From Pseudomonas sp. Irchel 3A7 (GTDB taxonomy: Bacteria; Pseudomonadota; Gammaproteobacteria; Pseudomonadales; Pseudomonadaceae), in assembly GCF_900187565.1 (NCBI RefSeq), contig NZ_FYED01000014.1, forward strand, positions 163,170 to 227,169: 64,000 nucleotides of DNA, given 5' to 3'. Every line of letters starts with the position of its first letter. Position 1 is the stretch's first letter. Made by a program: the position numbers and the translations under genes. Below the pieces are notes generated by a model that made no database searches, was not told the DNA's origin, and saw only the letters and a program-made list of their open reading frames with translations. Shown piece after piece: positions 34,915-43,471 of this stretch.

Positions 34915-36216
34915 TCACTGTTCGAGACGCCCGGTACCGCCGACAGCTGCCTGTCGTCCGCGCTCGAGGTCGACGCCGGCCAGGATCAGCAGGCCGATCA
35001 CGAAATAGCTGCCGGTAATCAGCATGGCCAGGCGGTGATCGCCGCCGGACAGCCAACTTGTCAGACCGTACGTCATGGGACCGAGGATGGCCGACAGTTT
35101 GACCGCCAGCCCCCAGAGGCCGAAAAATTCCGCCAGCCGCGTCGGTGGCGCGAGCAGGCCGACGATCGCCCGTCCAGCCGATTGGCTGGCGCCCATGCAC
35201 AGACCGGCGAGGTTCGCTGCCAGCCAGAACAGCCCGGGACCGTGCGCCACCCAGACCAGACCGACCATGCCGAGCCAGCCCAGCAGTGTCAGCGCCAGCG
35301 TGGCGCGATGGCCGAGGCGATCCTGCAGCCAACCGAACAGTACGGCACCAATGGAGGCCGTGATATTCACCACGAAGATCAGCAGCAACGTGTCCTGTGT
35401 ACTGAAGCCCATGACCTGATTGGCATAGATGGCTGCCAGGGTGATCACCGCCGAGATGCCGGCCTGGTAGCAGACGGTGCAGGCAAGAAAGCGCAGCAAG
35501 TCGCGATAGTGCTCCGCTTCACGCAGCGTCTGCGCGAAGCGCGCCAGCGCCGCTTTCGCAATAGGTTTGTCGCTGCCTGGCTGCGGCTGGCTGCGTTCAC
35601 GCAAGAACAGGAAGGTCGGTACGCTGGCCAGGGCAAACAGGACCGCGGTAATCAGCATGCACACCGGCACGAATTGCGCCGCCGTCTGGCCCTGCGCCTG
35701 GGCCCAGCTGACAAAGGCCAGGCAGGCGCCCAGGCTGACCAGGCCGCCGATATAGCCCCACCCCCAGCCCCAGCCGGACACCTTGCCCAACGCATCCGCA
35801 CGGGCGAGTTGGGGCAGGAAGGCGGCAATCAGGTTCTCGCCGCTGCCGAAGCAGAAGTTCGATAGCACGATGAACAGGATCGCCACGCCGAGCTCTCCCG
35901 GTCCGGCCAGTGCCAGTCCAGCGGTAAAGATGACGCAACCGATCGTGCTGAACAGCAGCAGGCGTTTCTTGCAGGCGAAGGCGTCGGCGTAGGCGCCGAT
36001 CAGCGGCGCGGTCAGGATGATCAGGACATAGGAGAGGGCGGTGGCGCTGGTCCAGGCCAGCGTACCCCAGGCTGCGCCCTGGGCAACCACCGCGACAAAG
36101 TAGGCATTGAACACGGCGGTGATCACGACAGTCGTGTAGCCGGAGTTGGCGAAATCGAACATCGCCCAGGCCCAGATTTCTCGGCGTGTCACTCCGGGGG
36201 CAAGGCTGGCTGACAT
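34915..36216 (-). CDS. MFS transporter, UMF1/ATG22-like family
   Basis: A 433-residue membrane protein with about 12 predicted helices. It has the family opening WAWAMFDFANSGYTTVVITA and a WGWGWGYIGGL turn after helix 5. Bacterial UMF1 proteins are presumed drug or lipid transporters of unknown substrate. The gene lies just before a REP pair and the plus-strand FAAL-ACP-PlsC gene; LplT-like lipid flipping is a possible link because LplT-Aas systems pair an MFS protein with a PlsC enzyme. This link is inference. Confidence 0.84.
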   Translation of the reverse strand: MSASLAPGVTRREIWAWAMFDFANSGYTTVVITAVFNAYFVAVVAQGAAWGTLAWTSATALSYVLIILTAPLIGAYADAFACKKRLLLFSTIGCVIFTAGLALAGPGELGVAILFIVLSNFCFGSGENLIAAFLPQLARADALGKVSGWGWGWGYIGGLVSLGACLAFVSWAQAQGQTAAQFVPVCMLITAVLFALASVPTFLFLRERSQPQPGSDKPIAKAALARFAQTLREAEHYRDLLRFLACTVCYQAGISAVITLAAIYANQVMGFSTQDTLLLIFVVNITASIGAVLFGWLQDRLGHRATLALTLLGWLGMVGLVWVAHGPGLFWLAANLAGLCMGASQSAGRAIVGLLAPPTRLAEFFGLWGLAVKLSAILGPMTYGLTSWLSGGDHRLAMLITGSYFVIGLLILAGVDLERGRQAAVGGTGRLEQ

Positions 36217-36258
36217 GGCGGTCTCTCTTTAAGCGCAATTCAGATGAATAGCACACCC

Positions 36259-36391
36259 TGTGGCGAGGGAGCTTGCTCCCGTTGGGTCGCGCAGCGGCCC
36301 TGAAATCTGCAAGCCGGTTCTGCCTGGCACGCCGCTTGAGCAGACTTTACGACCGCTTCGCGGCCGAGCGGGAGCAAGCTCCCTCGCCACA
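36259..36391. repeat. inverted REP pair of the GGCGAGGGA class
   Basis: TGTGGCGAGGGAGCTTGCTC at 36259 and its inverse GAGCAAGCTCCCTCGCCACA ending at 36391 flank about 90 bp of unrelated sequence. It is a REPIN of the second REP class and lies between divergent genes. Confidence 0.88.
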
Positions 36392-36537
36392 GTTGATCGG
36401 CTGACTGGTAATGAGCCTAGCCCTGGCCCAGCCATCCCGCGAGCGCTGCAGGACGGCATTCCCAGTCGCCGCCATAGGCGCATAATGGTCGTGGGTAAGG
36501 ATTTACACACCGAGTGTCCTGTCGTGAGGGGCCGTCG

Positions 36538-39375
36538 ATGTCTCGTCCGCTTCCAGAAACCCGCGCCGAGCCCCGTTTCGATGGGGACGCGCAAAAGCTG
36601 CTCGAAATTGTCCGACGCACCGTGGCCGAGTTGCGCCCGCAGGCAGCAGAAGGTTTGCAAATCACCTTGCACAGCGTGCTGGATCGGGATCTGGGCCTGG
36701 ACAGCCTGGCTCGGGTCGAGCTCTGGTCACGTATCGAGCACGCGTTCGGTGTGCACCTGCCAGAAAACCTGTTCGCCTCGGCTGACACCCCCCAAGACAT
36801 ACTGCGTGTGCTGCACAGCAGACAGGGCGCTGAAGCCGTCAGTCCATTGCCCTCCAGCGCCTCCAGCGAAATCCTGGCAGCCACCGGGCAGACGCCCGAC
36901 GCCGCGCGGACCTTGATCGAGGTACTGGAGTGGCATGTGCGCCATCAGCCACAGCATCTGCACGTGCGCCTGCTCGGTGAAGGGGACCAACAGGAAGAGG
37001 TCAGCTATGGCGCCTTGCACCAGGGCGCCCTGGCCGTTGCCGCAGGGCTGCAACGCAGTGGCTTGCACGCCGGTCAGACCGTGGCCCTGATGCTGCCCAC
37101 CAGCCGCGACTTTCTCCATGGCTTTTTCGGCATCCTGTTGGCCGGTGGGGTGCCGGTGCCCATCTACCCACCGCTGCGCCTGTCGCAGATCGAGGATCAC
37201 TTGCGCCGCCAGGCCGGCATCCTGTGTAACGCCGAGGCCAAAGTGCTGATCACCGTGACGCAAGCGAAGCTGCTCGCCCGGCTGCTCCTGCCGCAGGTCC
37301 CCAGCCTGACCCGCATTGCCAGCGTGGCCGATCTGACGGAGGAGGGGGGCGAGTGCATCACACCGCCGCGGCGAACGGATGACATCGCTTTCCTGCAGTA
37401 CACCTCGGGCAGTACTGGCCAGCCCAAAGGGGTGATGGTCAGCCACGCCAACCTGCTGGCCAATCTGCGCGCCATGGGCAGGACGCTGAAGGTGGGACCG
37501 CAGGACGTGTTCGTCAGCTGGCTGCCCATGTACCACGACATGGGGTTGATCGGTGCCTGGCTGGGCAGCCTGTATTACGGCTACAACCTGGTGCTGATGT
37601 CGCCGCTGGCTTTCCTCGCACGGCCGGCGCGTTGGCTATGGGCCATGGACCGTTACCGCGGCACGATGTCGGCAGCGCCCAACTTCGCCTATGAACTGTG
37701 CCTGAACAAACTGGCTGACGATGACCTCAAGGGCCTGGACCTGAGCAGTTGGCGCCTGGCCTTCAACGGTGCCGAACCGGTCAACCCGCAGACCTTGCAA
37801 CGCTTCGCCGAACGTTTCGCTCGCTACGGCCTGGCGCCCACTGCGCTGGCACCCGTCTATGGGTTGGCTGAGGCCACGTTGGGCGTAGCGTTTCCGCCCT
37901 TGGGCCGGGGGCCGCTGATCGACCGGGTACAGCGAGAGGCGTTCCAGGCCAGAGGCAATGCATTGCCCGCCGAAGCGGACACCGGCGCGACGTTATGTTT
38001 TGTTTCCAGCGGCCGGCCGTTGCCGGGTCACCAGATTCGAATCGTCGATGGGCGCGGGGGCGAACTCCCCGAGCGCAGCGAAGGTCACCTGCAATTCAGT
38101 GGACCGTCCACCACCCGTGGCTACTACCGTAACCCCGAAGAAACCCGCCGGGTGCTGCGCGATGGCTGGATGGACTCGCTCGATTTTGCCTACATGGCGG
38201 GCGGTGAGGTCTACCTGACCGGTCGCGCCAAGGACCTGATCATTCGTGCCGGACGCAACATCTACCCCTACGATGTCGAAGCGGCGGTCGGCAATTTGCC
38301 CGGTCTGCGCAAAGGCTGCATCGCGGTGTTCGGCAGTCCGGACCCGGCCACCGGTACCGAACGCCTGGTGGTGTTGGCCGAAAGCCTCGAAAAGGAAGCG
38401 GCTGCCCGGCAACAGTTGCAGCAGGAGGTCAACCGCATCGTGGTCGACCTCACCGGTGTGTCGCCCGACGATATCGTTCTGGCGCCACCGCATAGCGTGC
38501 TGAAGACCTCCAGCGGGAAGATTCGCCGTGCGGCCAGTCGCGAACTGTATGAGCGCGGCGAAGTGGGGCGGCCGCACCTGGCCGTGTGGCGCCAGTTGCT
38601 GCGCCTGGTGGTGCAGGCCGTGCGCGCCCATCTCGGCCGCAGCTGGCGGACCTGCCGCGCGGCGCTGTATGCCGCTTACATCTGGCTGCTGTTCTGGCTG
38701 GTCACACCATTGACCTGGCTCGGTGTCGCGATCCTGCCGCAACAGCGTTGGTGCCGCAGCTTCACTCGAGCGGCTGCCCGGCTGTTCCTGCGCTTGGCGG
38801 GTATACCGCTCAGTGTCGCGGGGCTGGAACGCCTGCCTGCGTCCGGGGTGAGCGTGCTGGCCGCCAACCATGCCAGCTACCTCGATGGCGTCATTCTCAG
38901 CGCAGCCCTGCCACCGCAGTTCAGCTTCGTGGCCAAGCGCGAATTGGCTGGCCAGTGGATCGCCGGCCGGTTCCTGCGCAAGCTCGGTGCCTGCTTCGTC
39001 GAACGTTTCGATCTGCAGCGCAGCGCCGCAGACACCGAGTCCCTGGCCGAGGTGTTGCAAGCCGGCCAGCCGCTGGTGTTCTTCCCTGAGGGAACCTTCA
39101 CCCGCGAGCCAGGCTTGCGGACATTCCACATGGGTGCTTTCGTGCTCGCCGCCCGTGTCGGCGTGCCGCTGGTGCCGGTCGCCATTGGCGGCACGCGCAA
39201 GGTGTTGCGCGACGGTCAGTGGTTCCCACGCCACGGTGCAATCCACGTCAACATCGGCCCTGCGCTGTTGGCGCAAGGGCCGGACTGGATGGCGGCCATC
39301 AAGTTGCGGGACGCGACGATAGCGGTGCTGCTGGAGCACCTGGATGAATCGGAACGCGCCCAGCGCGCAGGTTAG
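36538..39375 (+). CDS. ACP - fatty acyl-AMP ligase - PlsC acyltransferase fusion
   Basis: A 945-residue three-domain protein. Residues about 20-95 form an acyl-carrier domain with Ser56 in DLGLDSLARVEL. Residues about 120-690 form an AMP-forming ligase with YTSGSTGQPKG (288-298) and the FAAL hallmark WLPMYHDMGLIG (328-339). A PlsC domain follows with NHASYLD at about 777-783 (HX4D) and FPEGTFTRE from about 849. This gives an internal route: fatty acid to acyl-AMP, acyl-ACP on the same chain, then esterification to a phospholipid-type acceptor. GAGGGG precedes the ATG at 36538. It ends 4 bp before the convergent enolase gene. Function in lipid repair or membrane remodelling is inferred; Aas-like enzymes lack this ACP. 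Confidence 0.87.
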   Translation: MSRPLPETRAEPRFDGDAQKLLEIVRRTVAELRPQAAEGLQITLHSVLDRDLGLDSLARVELWSRIEHAFGVHLPENLFASADTPQDILRVLHSRQGAEAVSPLPSSASSEILAATGQTPDAARTLIEVLEWHVRHQPQHLHVRLLGEGDQQEEVSYGALHQGALAVAAGLQRSGLHAGQTVALMLPTSRDFLHGFFGILLAGGVPVPIYPPLRLSQIEDHLRRQAGILCNAEAKVLITVTQAKLLARLLLPQVPSLTRIASVADLTEEGGECITPPRRTDDIAFLQYTSGSTGQPKGVMVSHANLLANLRAMGRTLKVGPQDVFVSWLPMYHDMGLIGAWLGSLYYGYNLVLMSPLAFLARPARWLWAMDRYRGTMSAAPNFAYELCLNKLADDDLKGLDLSSWRLAFNGAEPVNPQTLQRFAERFARYGLAPTALAPVYGLAEATLGVAFPPLGRGPLIDRVQREAFQARGNALPAEADTGATLCFVSSGRPLPGHQIRIVDGRGGELPERSEGHLQFSGPSTTRGYYRNPEETRRVLRDGWMDSLDFAYMAGGEVYLTGRAKDLIIRAGRNIYPYDVEAAVGNLPGLRKGCIAVFGSPDPATGTERLVVLAESLEKEAAARQQLQQEVNRIVVDLTGVSPDDIVLAPPHSVLKTSSGKIRRAASRELYERGEVGRPHLAVWRQLLRLVVQAVRAHLGRSWRTCRAALYAAYIWLLFWLVTPLTWLGVAILPQQRWCRSFTRAAARLFLRLAGIPLSVAGLERLPASGVSVLAANHASYLDGVILSAALPPQFSFVAKRELAGQWIAGRFLRKLGACFVERFDLQRSAADTESLAEVLQAGQPLVFFPEGTFTREPGLRTFHMGAFVLAARVGVPLVPVAIGGTRKVLRDGQWFPRHGAIHVNIGPALLAQGPDWMAAIKLRDATIAVLLEHLDESERAQRAG

Positions 39376-39379
39376 GCGA

Positions 39380-40693
39380 CTACCGGGCTGCGATATCGAC
39401 CCACACCGGGCCGTCGGGAAACGGGTAACGCTCCAGGGTTTCAGTGCTCATTTCGATGCTGTAGCCCGGACGTTGCGGCGGCATGTAGCGGCCGCGGCGG
39501 ATCACCACCGGGTCGAGGAAATGCTCGTGCAGGTGGTCGACGTATTCGAGTACCCGGTTGTGCAGCGAAGCCGAGACGGCGATGTAATCGAACAGGGCGA
39601 TATGTTGCACGTACTCGCACAAACCGACACCTCCGCCATGGGGGCAGACCGGCACGTCGAATTTAGCCGCCATCAGCAGCACGATCAGCACTTCGTTGAG
39701 ACCACCCAGGCGTGCCGCGTCCAGCTGGCAGAAGTCCAGCGCGCCGGCCTGGAACATCTGCTTGAACATCACCCGGTTGTGGCAATGCTCGCCGGTGGCG
39801 ACGCCGATCGGGGCGATGCGCCGGCGGATGCTGGCATGGCCGAGGATGTCGTCGGGGCTGGTCGGCTCTTCGATCCACAGGGGTTCGAACGCTGCCAGGC
39901 GGCGCATGTTGGCGACGGCTTCTTCGACGTCCCAGACCTGGTTGGCGTCCATCATCAGGGTGCGTTCCCAGCCGATTTCTTCGCGCAGGATCGTGGCGCG
40001 GCGGATGTCTTCTTCCAGGTTGGCGCCGATTTTCTGCTTGATGTGGGTCCAGCCATCCGCAACCGCTTCGCGGGCCAGTTGACGCATTTTTTCTTCGCTG
40101 TAGCCGAGCCAGCCCGGCGCGGTGGTGTAGCCGGGGTAGCCTTCGCGCAGCATGTGCGCCTCGCGTTGGGCCTTGCCCGACACCTGGCGGCGCAGCAGGG
40201 TGATGGCTTCCTCGGGAGTGAGGACGTCGGTGACGTAGCTGAAGTCCAGGCAGCGCACCAATTGTTCCGGCGTCATGTCGGCCAACAGCTTCCACACCGG
40301 CTTGCCTTCGTGCTTGGCCCACAGGTCCCAGACGGCGTTGACGATGGCCGCGGTGGCCAGGTGGATTACGCCTTTTTCCGGTCCCAGCCAGCGCAATTGG
40401 CTGTCGCCCACGGTGATGTTGTGCCAGAAGGCGCCCATGTCGGCGACGATTTCTTCCAGGGTCAGGCCGACCACCATCGGTGCCAGGGATTGCACGGCGG
40501 CCACGCAGATTTCGTTGCCGCGGCCGATGGTGAAGGTCAGGCCATGGCCTTCCAGGGCCGGGGTGTCAGTGTGCAGCACGACATAGGACGCGGAGTAATC
40601 CGGTGCGCTGTTCATCGCATCGGAGCCGTCCAGGGACAGGGACGTGGGGAAGCGAATGTCGCGCACGCTCAGGTAAGTGATTCGAATGCTCAT
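39380..40693 (-). CDS. fucD: L-fuconate dehydratase-like enolase-superfamily enzyme
   Basis: A 437-residue mandelate-racemase/enolase subgroup enzyme. Typical FucD strings are GLTFTIGRGNEIC and YPGYTTAPGWLGYSEEK. Base and metal residues are expected in KQKIGAN, DANQVWD, EEPTSPDD and GEHCHNRV, with PHGGGVGLCEYVQH near the C-terminus. It dehydrates L-fuconate or related pentonates (D-arabinonate, L-galactonate) to 2-keto-3-deoxy acids. It is divergent from a LysR regulator and next to the sugar-acid cluster. The exact substrate is not fixed, since the FAH, dehydrogenase and importer genes would also suit D-arabinonate. Confidence 0.87.
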   Translation of the reverse strand: MSIRITYLSVRDIRFPTSLSLDGSDAMNSAPDYSASYVVLHTDTPALEGHGLTFTIGRGNEICVAAVQSLAPMVVGLTLEEIVADMGAFWHNITVGDSQLRWLGPEKGVIHLATAAIVNAVWDLWAKHEGKPVWKLLADMTPEQLVRCLDFSYVTDVLTPEEAITLLRRQVSGKAQREAHMLREGYPGYTTAPGWLGYSEEKMRQLAREAVADGWTHIKQKIGANLEEDIRRATILREEIGWERTLMMDANQVWDVEEAVANMRRLAAFEPLWIEEPTSPDDILGHASIRRRIAPIGVATGEHCHNRVMFKQMFQAGALDFCQLDAARLGGLNEVLIVLLMAAKFDVPVCPHGGGVGLCEYVQHIALFDYIAVSASLHNRVLEYVDHLHEHFLDPVVIRRGRYMPPQRPGYSIEMSTETLERYPFPDGPVWVDIAAR

Positions 40694-40777
40694 GGATTCT
40701 TGTTCTCGGTAAACCGTTGGAGACTCGACTGTAGGTCGCCGAGCGATACAGGCATAATCGCGATTCCCTAAGCAGGT

Positions 40778-40793
40778 ATATCGGATTTGATAT
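40778..40793. promoter_or_regulatory. candidate LysR operator over regulator start
   Basis: ATATC and GATAT form an interrupted 5-bp inverted repeat separated by 6 bp, and the right arm overlaps the ATG of the LysR gene. Position suits autoregulation or control of the divergent dehydratase gene; the evidence is only positional. Confidence 0.3.
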
Positions 40794-41733
40794 GTCGCAG
40801 CCCCGCAACCTCGGCACCCTGAAAATCTCCAGCCGACAGATCACCTTGCTCAATGCCCTGGGGGAGTTCGGCAACCTGCGGCGGGCAGCCACGGCGATGC
40901 ACACCACGCAACCGGCCGCCAGCCTGCTGTTGCAGCAACTGGAGGAGCGTCTTGGCGTGCGCCTGTTCGAGCGCTTGCCACGGGGCATGCAGCCGACGCT
41001 GTATGGCGAGGTGATGATTCGTTACGCCCAGGGCGCGTTGCATGAGTTCGAGCATGCCCAGGCGCAGATCGCCGAACTGGCGCGCGGGGCCATGGGCCTG
41101 GTGCGGGTCGGCAGCGTGATGGGGCCGGTGCCCCGGCTGCTGACCACGGCGGTGCTGGCGTACAAGCGCGATCACCCCAAGGTGCGGATTTCCATTGAGG
41201 TCGGTACCAGCGATACCTTGCTGCCGGCCTTGCTGCGCGGCGATCTCGATGTGGTGCTGGGGCGGCTGCCGGACCAGAGCGACAGCCAGGACCTGGACAT
41301 CGAGCTGTTCGACAACGGCGAGCAGATGCGCGTGATCGGCCGGGCCGGCCATCCGTTGGCGGGTGACTCGCCATTGCAGTTGGCCGACCTGGTCACCTTG
41401 ACCTGGATCCTGCACCCCATTGGCAGCCCCATGCGCCGCCGGGTGGAAAGTGCCCTGCAAGCCGGCGGCATGGTGCAGTCGCTGGACATCGTCGAAACCG
41501 CTTCGATTCTCGCGACCACGGCGATGCTTGAAGCGTCGGACATGATCGCGGTGGTACCCAATGACGTGGCCGAACATTATGCGGGCTACGGGATGGTTGC
41601 GATCCTGCCGGTCGAGCTACCGATTTCGATGGTCAACATTGGCCTGCTGACCTTGCGTTCGCGACCGAGGTCGGTGGCGTTGGAGAGGCTGTTGCGGTAT
41701 TTGCGCGAGTGTTCAGGTCCGATCGCTGAATAA
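40792..41733 (+). CDS. LysR-type regulator (GbpR-like) of sugar-acid genes
   Basis: A 313-residue regulator. The N-terminal HTH is at about residues 12-70 (ISSRQITLLNALGEFGNLRR, TTQPAASLLLQQLEERLG) and the ligand domain follows. It resembles the galactose-binding-protein regulator GbpR group. It is divergent from the fuconate-dehydratase-like gene with a 98-bp gap, so it likely controls that gene and perhaps the cluster downstream. The effector is probably a sugar acid. Confidence 0.88.
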   Translation: MSQPRNLGTLKISSRQITLLNALGEFGNLRRAATAMHTTQPAASLLLQQLEERLGVRLFERLPRGMQPTLYGEVMIRYAQGALHEFEHAQAQIAELARGAMGLVRVGSVMGPVPRLLTTAVLAYKRDHPKVRISIEVGTSDTLLPALLRGDLDVVLGRLPDQSDSQDLDIELFDNGEQMRVIGRAGHPLAGDSPLQLADLVTLTWILHPIGSPMRRRVESALQAGGMVQSLDIVETASILATTAMLEASDMIAVVPNDVAEHYAGYGMVAILPVELPISMVNIGLLTLRSRPRSVALERLLRYLRECSGPIAE

Positions 41734-41765
41734 TCCCCGGATGAATACCTGCGCTCAGCCTCCCG

Positions 41766-42145
41766 AGGGGCGGGTGGATCAAGATCAAAAGCTGAAGGCG
41801 AGCTAACGCTTGGCCTGATGAGTGGTGAAATGCAGTGGGTGTACGCCGACCCACTGTGGGAGCGAGCCTGCTCGCGAAGGCGGTGTGACAGTCAAATAGT
41901 CTTCGTCTGAAACTCCGTCTTCGCGAGCAGGCTCGCTCCCACAGAGGATCGCGGAAGGGGCGGGTGGATCAAAATCAAAAGCTGAAGGCGAGCTAACGCT
42001 TGGCCTGATGAGTGGTGAAATGCAGTGGGTGTACGCCGACCCACTGTGGGAGCGAGCCTGCTCGCGAAGGCGGTGTGACAGTCAAATAGTCTTCGTCTGA
42101 AACTCCGTCTTCGCGAGCAGGCTCGCTCCCACAGAGGATCGCGGA
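41766..42145. repeat. 190-bp near-perfect tandem duplication carrying a REPIN
   Basis: The segments 41766-41955 and 41956-42145 are the same 190 bp twice with one visible mismatch (ATCAAGATC in copy 1, ATCAAAATC in copy 2). Each has a REPIN (41854-41944 and 42044-42134) with ends CTGTGGGAGCGAGCCTGCTC and its inverse. The near identity means a recent duplication. It lies in the 611-bp gap between two LysR genes (41734-42344), and the rest of that gap shows no gene. Confidence 0.92.
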
Positions 42146-42344
42146 CCGGGCCGAAATGAGGTCGGCTGTCAGGCCGCCTCGCTTCGGTTTTGCGCGATGC
42201 CCGCCCCCTCGAGCAAGCTTAGCTCCTACAGGCTCTTCCAAGTGTCCGGCTGATGAAAGAGCGGAACCATTAGTGGCCGTTGCCGCAGCAATGGATATGT
42301 ACACTGGATCATGAACACCACCAAAAGAAGAGGCACTACCTCCG

Positions 42345-43307
42345 ATGCCGTCGGACATTACCCATTCCAGCTTCTGCAACTGGGTGCGCTTCAAGCACCT
42401 GGTGCTGATCGACACCCTGGCACGCACGCGCAACATGCACGCCACCGCCCTGCAGATGAACCTCAGCCAGCCCGCCTTGAGCAAAATGCTGCGTGACCTG
42501 GAGGAGCAATTCGGTTTTGCCCTGTTCCAGCGCCTGCCGCGCAGCATGCCGCCCACGGAGCTTGGCGAGTACGTGGTGCGTTATGCGCAGGGGGCGCTGG
42601 CCGATTCCCACACGTTCGTCGATCAGGTCAACCGGCTGCGCAAGGGCGGCCATGGATTTCTCAAGGTGGGCGGGATTTTTGCGGCAACCTCGGTAGTGCT
42701 GCCCCAGGCCATTGCCGCGATCAAGGCGCGCAGTCCGTTGTTGTCGATTGAAGTGGTGGAGCAGTCCAGCGATCACCTGCTGGACATGCTTGAACAAAAA
42801 AAGCTCGACCTGATGATCGGCCGTTTTACCGAAGAGCGTTACCGCCAGGTCTTCGACTTCCAGCCGCTGGAGCCTGAGCCCTTCAGCCTGGTGGTCAACA
42901 GCCGCCATCCGCTGAACGCGCTGGACAGTACGCCGCTTGAGGCGCTGGGCCAGTGGCCGTGGGTGCTGTACCCGGTGGGGACGCCGATTCGCGATCGCCT
43001 GGAGCTGGCGTTCAAGGCCGCCGGTATCGCGTCGCCGGCAGACAGCGTCGATACCATCTCGATGCAGATGTTCCTGCAACTGCTGCAATCAGGGCCGATG
43101 ATCGCGATGCTGCCCAGGTCCATGGTGGCGGCGCAGCTGGACAGTGGCCAGCTCAGGGAGCTGCAGACCCCGCTGCGCCTGGCGGCGCTGGAGTACGGCA
43201 TCATCACCCGCAAGGACGAGCCGCTCACCGGTTCAGCCCTGGAATTCGCCGGGATCCTGCTCGATTTCGCGCGGCAGCGCCGGGAAGAGGGTAGGGCGAA
43301 CGATTGA
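42345..43307 (+). CDS. LysR-type regulator upstream of aldarate dehydratase operon
   Basis: A 320-residue regulator. HTH at about residues 18-75 (LIDTLARTRNMHATALQMNL then SQPALSKMLRDLEEQ) and a LysR ligand domain. It is a GbpR-type paralogue of the regulator at 40792. It lies upstream of the galactarate/altronate dehydratase operon with a 164-bp gap on the same strand. An inverted repeat in that gap is a candidate operator, so it is likely the pathway-specific activator. Confidence 0.88.
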   Translation: MPSDITHSSFCNWVRFKHLVLIDTLARTRNMHATALQMNLSQPALSKMLRDLEEQFGFALFQRLPRSMPPTELGEYVVRYAQGALADSHTFVDQVNRLRKGGHGFLKVGGIFAATSVVLPQAIAAIKARSPLLSIEVVEQSSDHLLDMLEQKKLDLMIGRFTEERYRQVFDFQPLEPEPFSLVVNSRHPLNALDSTPLEALGQWPWVLYPVGTPIRDRLELAFKAAGIASPADSVDTISMQMFLQLLQSGPMIAMLPRSMVAAQLDSGQLRELQTPLRLAALEYGIITRKDEPLTGSALEFAGILLDFARQRREEGRAND

Positions 43308-43330
43308 TTAGAGCCACTCGATAAGCCAAT

Positions 43331-43351
43331 TCGATAACGTCAGGTTATCGA
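43331..43351. promoter_or_regulatory. inverted repeat, candidate LysR operator before aldarate operon
   Basis: TCGATAAC and GTTATCGA form a perfect 8-bp inverted repeat around 5 bp, about 120 bp before the dehydratase start and just downstream of the LysR gene. A third half-like CTCGATAAG lies just upstream. It suits binding by a LysR dimer; no promoter elements were confirmed. Confidence 0.45.
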
Positions 43352-43471
43352 TTGATCGGATCATCTCATTGGGAATGTTGACGCCGGCTCCCTACAGTTG
43401 TCGCAGATTCGCCCGTCACGCAACGGGCGACGCCATAACAAGAAGTCAGCCGTACTGCCCTGTGAGGTCCC

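Noticed and set aside
37993..39339. 448-codon antisense frame
   Set aside because: It overlaps the well-supported FAAL-ACP-PlsC gene and has no recognisable domain.
41766..42145. insertion sequence or transposon
   Set aside because: No transposase or target-site duplication is visible; the unit is a plain 190-bp tandem copy with a REPIN.
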